Below, one piece after another: positions 5,227-6,393 of a DNA stretch of 6,393 bases. Source of the DNA: Candidatus Avelusimicrobium ruminicola (lineage in GTDB: Bacteria > Elusimicrobiota > Elusimicrobia > Elusimicrobiales > Elusimicrobiaceae); contig ONQH01000060.1 of the NCBI GenBank assembly GCA_900319885.1, positions 1 to 6,393 on the forward strand, in the 5' to 3' direction. The notes below the pieces were generated by a model, which saw nothing but the letters and a program-made list of their open reading frames with translations, was not told the origin of the DNA and ran no database searches. The position numbers and the translations under genes were made by a program. Within the stretch, counting starts at the first letter, position 1; every line of letters begins with the position of its first letter.

Positions 5227-6393
5227 TTACAACGCGGGGGAAAGTTCGGCCAGCGGAAAGTAATGTTTCAAAATCGTTTGATAGCCCTGTCCGGCGTCGG
5301 CACGTCCGGCGGCCCCGGTTTGGCAGAAACCTACCCCGTGGCCCCAACCGCCTCCGTAAAAGACAAAGTATTTGAGTTGGTGATTTTCGTAATTGGGTTG
5401 CACAATAAAATAACTGCTACGCAGCATCCCTAAACTTAAATTATTGCGGATGACGTTTTCTTTATCCAGCGTCACAGTGCCTTTCGTGCCCTGGACTAAT
5501 AATTTGGTGACGTATCCGGCGCGGGTGCGTTGCAACGGGATGAGCGCGGTAATTTGGCCAATATCTTTCTTTTGGTTTTTGATGACGGTGCGCAGTTGCG
5601 GCTCGCTCACCACACGCGCCCAGCGGAAGGCCGCCATGCTGACGTTTTTGTCGTACTTACTGTAAGCGGCCGGCGGATATTGCAAGAGCGACTTAAAGTG
5701 ATAAGGCTCAATGTGTTGGAAATCAAATTCCTGATAATCCGACACGGTGTCCAAATACGGCGTAGCGTTCCAGCCGGCGTCTTTGGCACTTTGCGTGGCC
5801 CCGCCGCAGTTGGCCGAAAACACACTCTCAATGGGTTTGCCTTCATAGGTAAGCACTTCGCCCAGCGTGGCTTCCACCGCGGCGTTGCCGGCGTCGGTTT
5901 CGGCACTTACGCCGTTGTACACTTGGCAGTTTTGCGTATCGCACAAATCATAGCCTTGTTTTTTGTGTTTACCAAGGTGTTTAAGTGCATAGGTCCGGGC
6001 CAGCACCGCTTGCGCGCGTAAGGCCTGGGTGGGAAAGCCTTTGGGCATTTCGGAGGCGATAATCCCCTGGACATATTCATCCAAAGAAACGATATTGATT
6101 GGCACCAGGGTTTGGGCCGAGGCGTTGTGCAACACTTCCAATTTGCCGCGGTACTCTTTGGCCCCTACGCTGGCCCAACTCATCCCCGGGCCGCTGACTA
6201 AATTTTTGACGATAAACGTGGGGGCCTGGGTGGGGGATTCCACCTGCGGGATGACGGTAAGCGATTTGGTAAAGGCAATCTGCCGCCCGGCGGGACTTTG
6301 CAAAAAGGGTTTATTGTTTTTGAGGATGACACTCCACTTCTCCCCGGCTTTTCCGGCGGCTATTTGTTTGCCTTGCGCGTTTTGCACCACAAA
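5227..6393 (-). CDS. SpoIID/LytB-domain lytic transglycosylase-like protein (5' end outside window)
   Basis: The visible 388 residues end in a TAA at 5229-5227; the frame is open at the window edge, so the N-terminus and any signal peptide are missing. Residues below count from the Val codon at 6390. The SpoIID domain is clear: LDEYVQGIIASEMPKGFP (103-120) holds the conserved Glu-Met-Pro, with Glu114 matching the catalytic glutamate of SpoIID; then ALRAQAVLARTYAL (123-136), CQVYNG (155-160), FSANCGGAT (191-199) where most relatives have a Ser/Thr-rich SGG block, and the C-terminal GGGWGHGVGFCQTGA (346-360) followed by GYQTILKHYF. Family members cleave peptidoglycan glycan strands outside the cytoplasmic membrane. 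In endospore formers SpoIID acts in engulfment, but LytB/SpoIID-domain proteins are widespread in non-sporulating bacteria, and nothing here suggests sporulation, so I give no symbol. Four cysteines (150, 155, 195, 356) all lie in conserved blocks. The region before residue 80 is not recognisable. yggS follows 61 bases downstream with its own promoter. Confidence 0.93.
   Translation of the reverse strand, partial: FVVQNAQGKQIAAGKAGEKWSVILKNNKPFLQSPAGRQIAFTKSLTVIPQVESPTQAPTFIVKNLVSGPGMSWASVGAKEYRGKLEVLHNASAQTLVPINIVSLDEYVQGIIASEMPKGFPTQALRAQAVLARTYALKHLGKHKKQGYDLCDTQNCQVYNGVSAETDAGNAAVEATLGEVLTYEGKPIESVFSANCGGATQSAKDAGWNATPYLDTVSDYQEFDFQHIEPYHFKSLLQYPPAAYSKYDKNVSMAAFRWARVVSEPQLRTVIKNQKKDIGQITALIPLQRTRAGYVTKLLVQGTKGTVTLDKENVIRNNLSLGMLRSSYFIVQPNYENHQLKYFVFYGGGWGHGVGFCQTGAAGRADAGQGYQTILKHYFPLAELSPAL

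Noticed and set aside
5530..6021. 163-codon plus-strand frame
   Set aside because: It is antisense to the SpoIID domain, whose catalytic and C-terminal motifs fix the coding strand.
1..6393. CRISPR array, tRNA/rRNA genes, insertion sequence or prophage remnants
   Set aside because: Almost the whole window is intact coding sequence. I saw no regularly spaced repeats, cloverleaf-like sequence, transposase motifs or terminal inverted repeats.

Overview
The window looks like a piece of a chromosome from an uncultured, non-sporulating, Gram-negative-type bacterium. All supported genes lie on the minus strand and use the standard code, with mixed AGA/CGC arginine codons and moderate G+C by eye. 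A gut-type Elusimicrobiota genome is my best guess, from the combination of a SpoIID/LytB-family protein, adjacent yggS and yggU, and a giant exported helical protein of no recognised family. No marker gene here settles the taxonomy, so this is a weak inference.

In transcription order (right to left): (1) 6393-5227, a SpoIID/LytB-domain peptidoglycan lytic transglycosylase, cut off at its 5' end by the window edge. (2) A 61-base gap with a strong sigma70-type promoter for the next gene and an almost perfect promoter facing the other way that shares bases with it. (3) 5165-4467, yggS, the pyridoxal-phosphate homeostasis protein. (4) 4452-4186, yggU (DUF167/UPF0235), only 14 bases downstream and clearly in the same operon. 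(5) A 197-base intergenic region with a textbook rho-independent terminator for the yggS-yggU unit, a run of RGACC repeats, and a sigma70 promoter whose -35 box is flanked by two copies of an 8-base direct repeat. (6) 3988-1, one uninterrupted reading frame of at least 1329 codons with a clean Sec signal peptide, running off the left edge. No plus-strand frame looks like a real gene.

The yggS-yggU pair is housekeeping. The SpoIID-type protein presumably remodels peptidoglycan in the cell envelope, since nothing suggests sporulation. The giant exported protein occupies over 60% of the window, is transcribed from its own promoter behind a terminator, and has no domain I can name: mostly alpha-helix, an aromatic/alanine-rich hydrophobic stretch near residues 689-730, a low-complexity Ala/Ser/Lys/Gln linker near 826-872, and a Lys/Glu-rich helical C-terminal part. 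It and its promoter architecture are the most promising undescribed material here.
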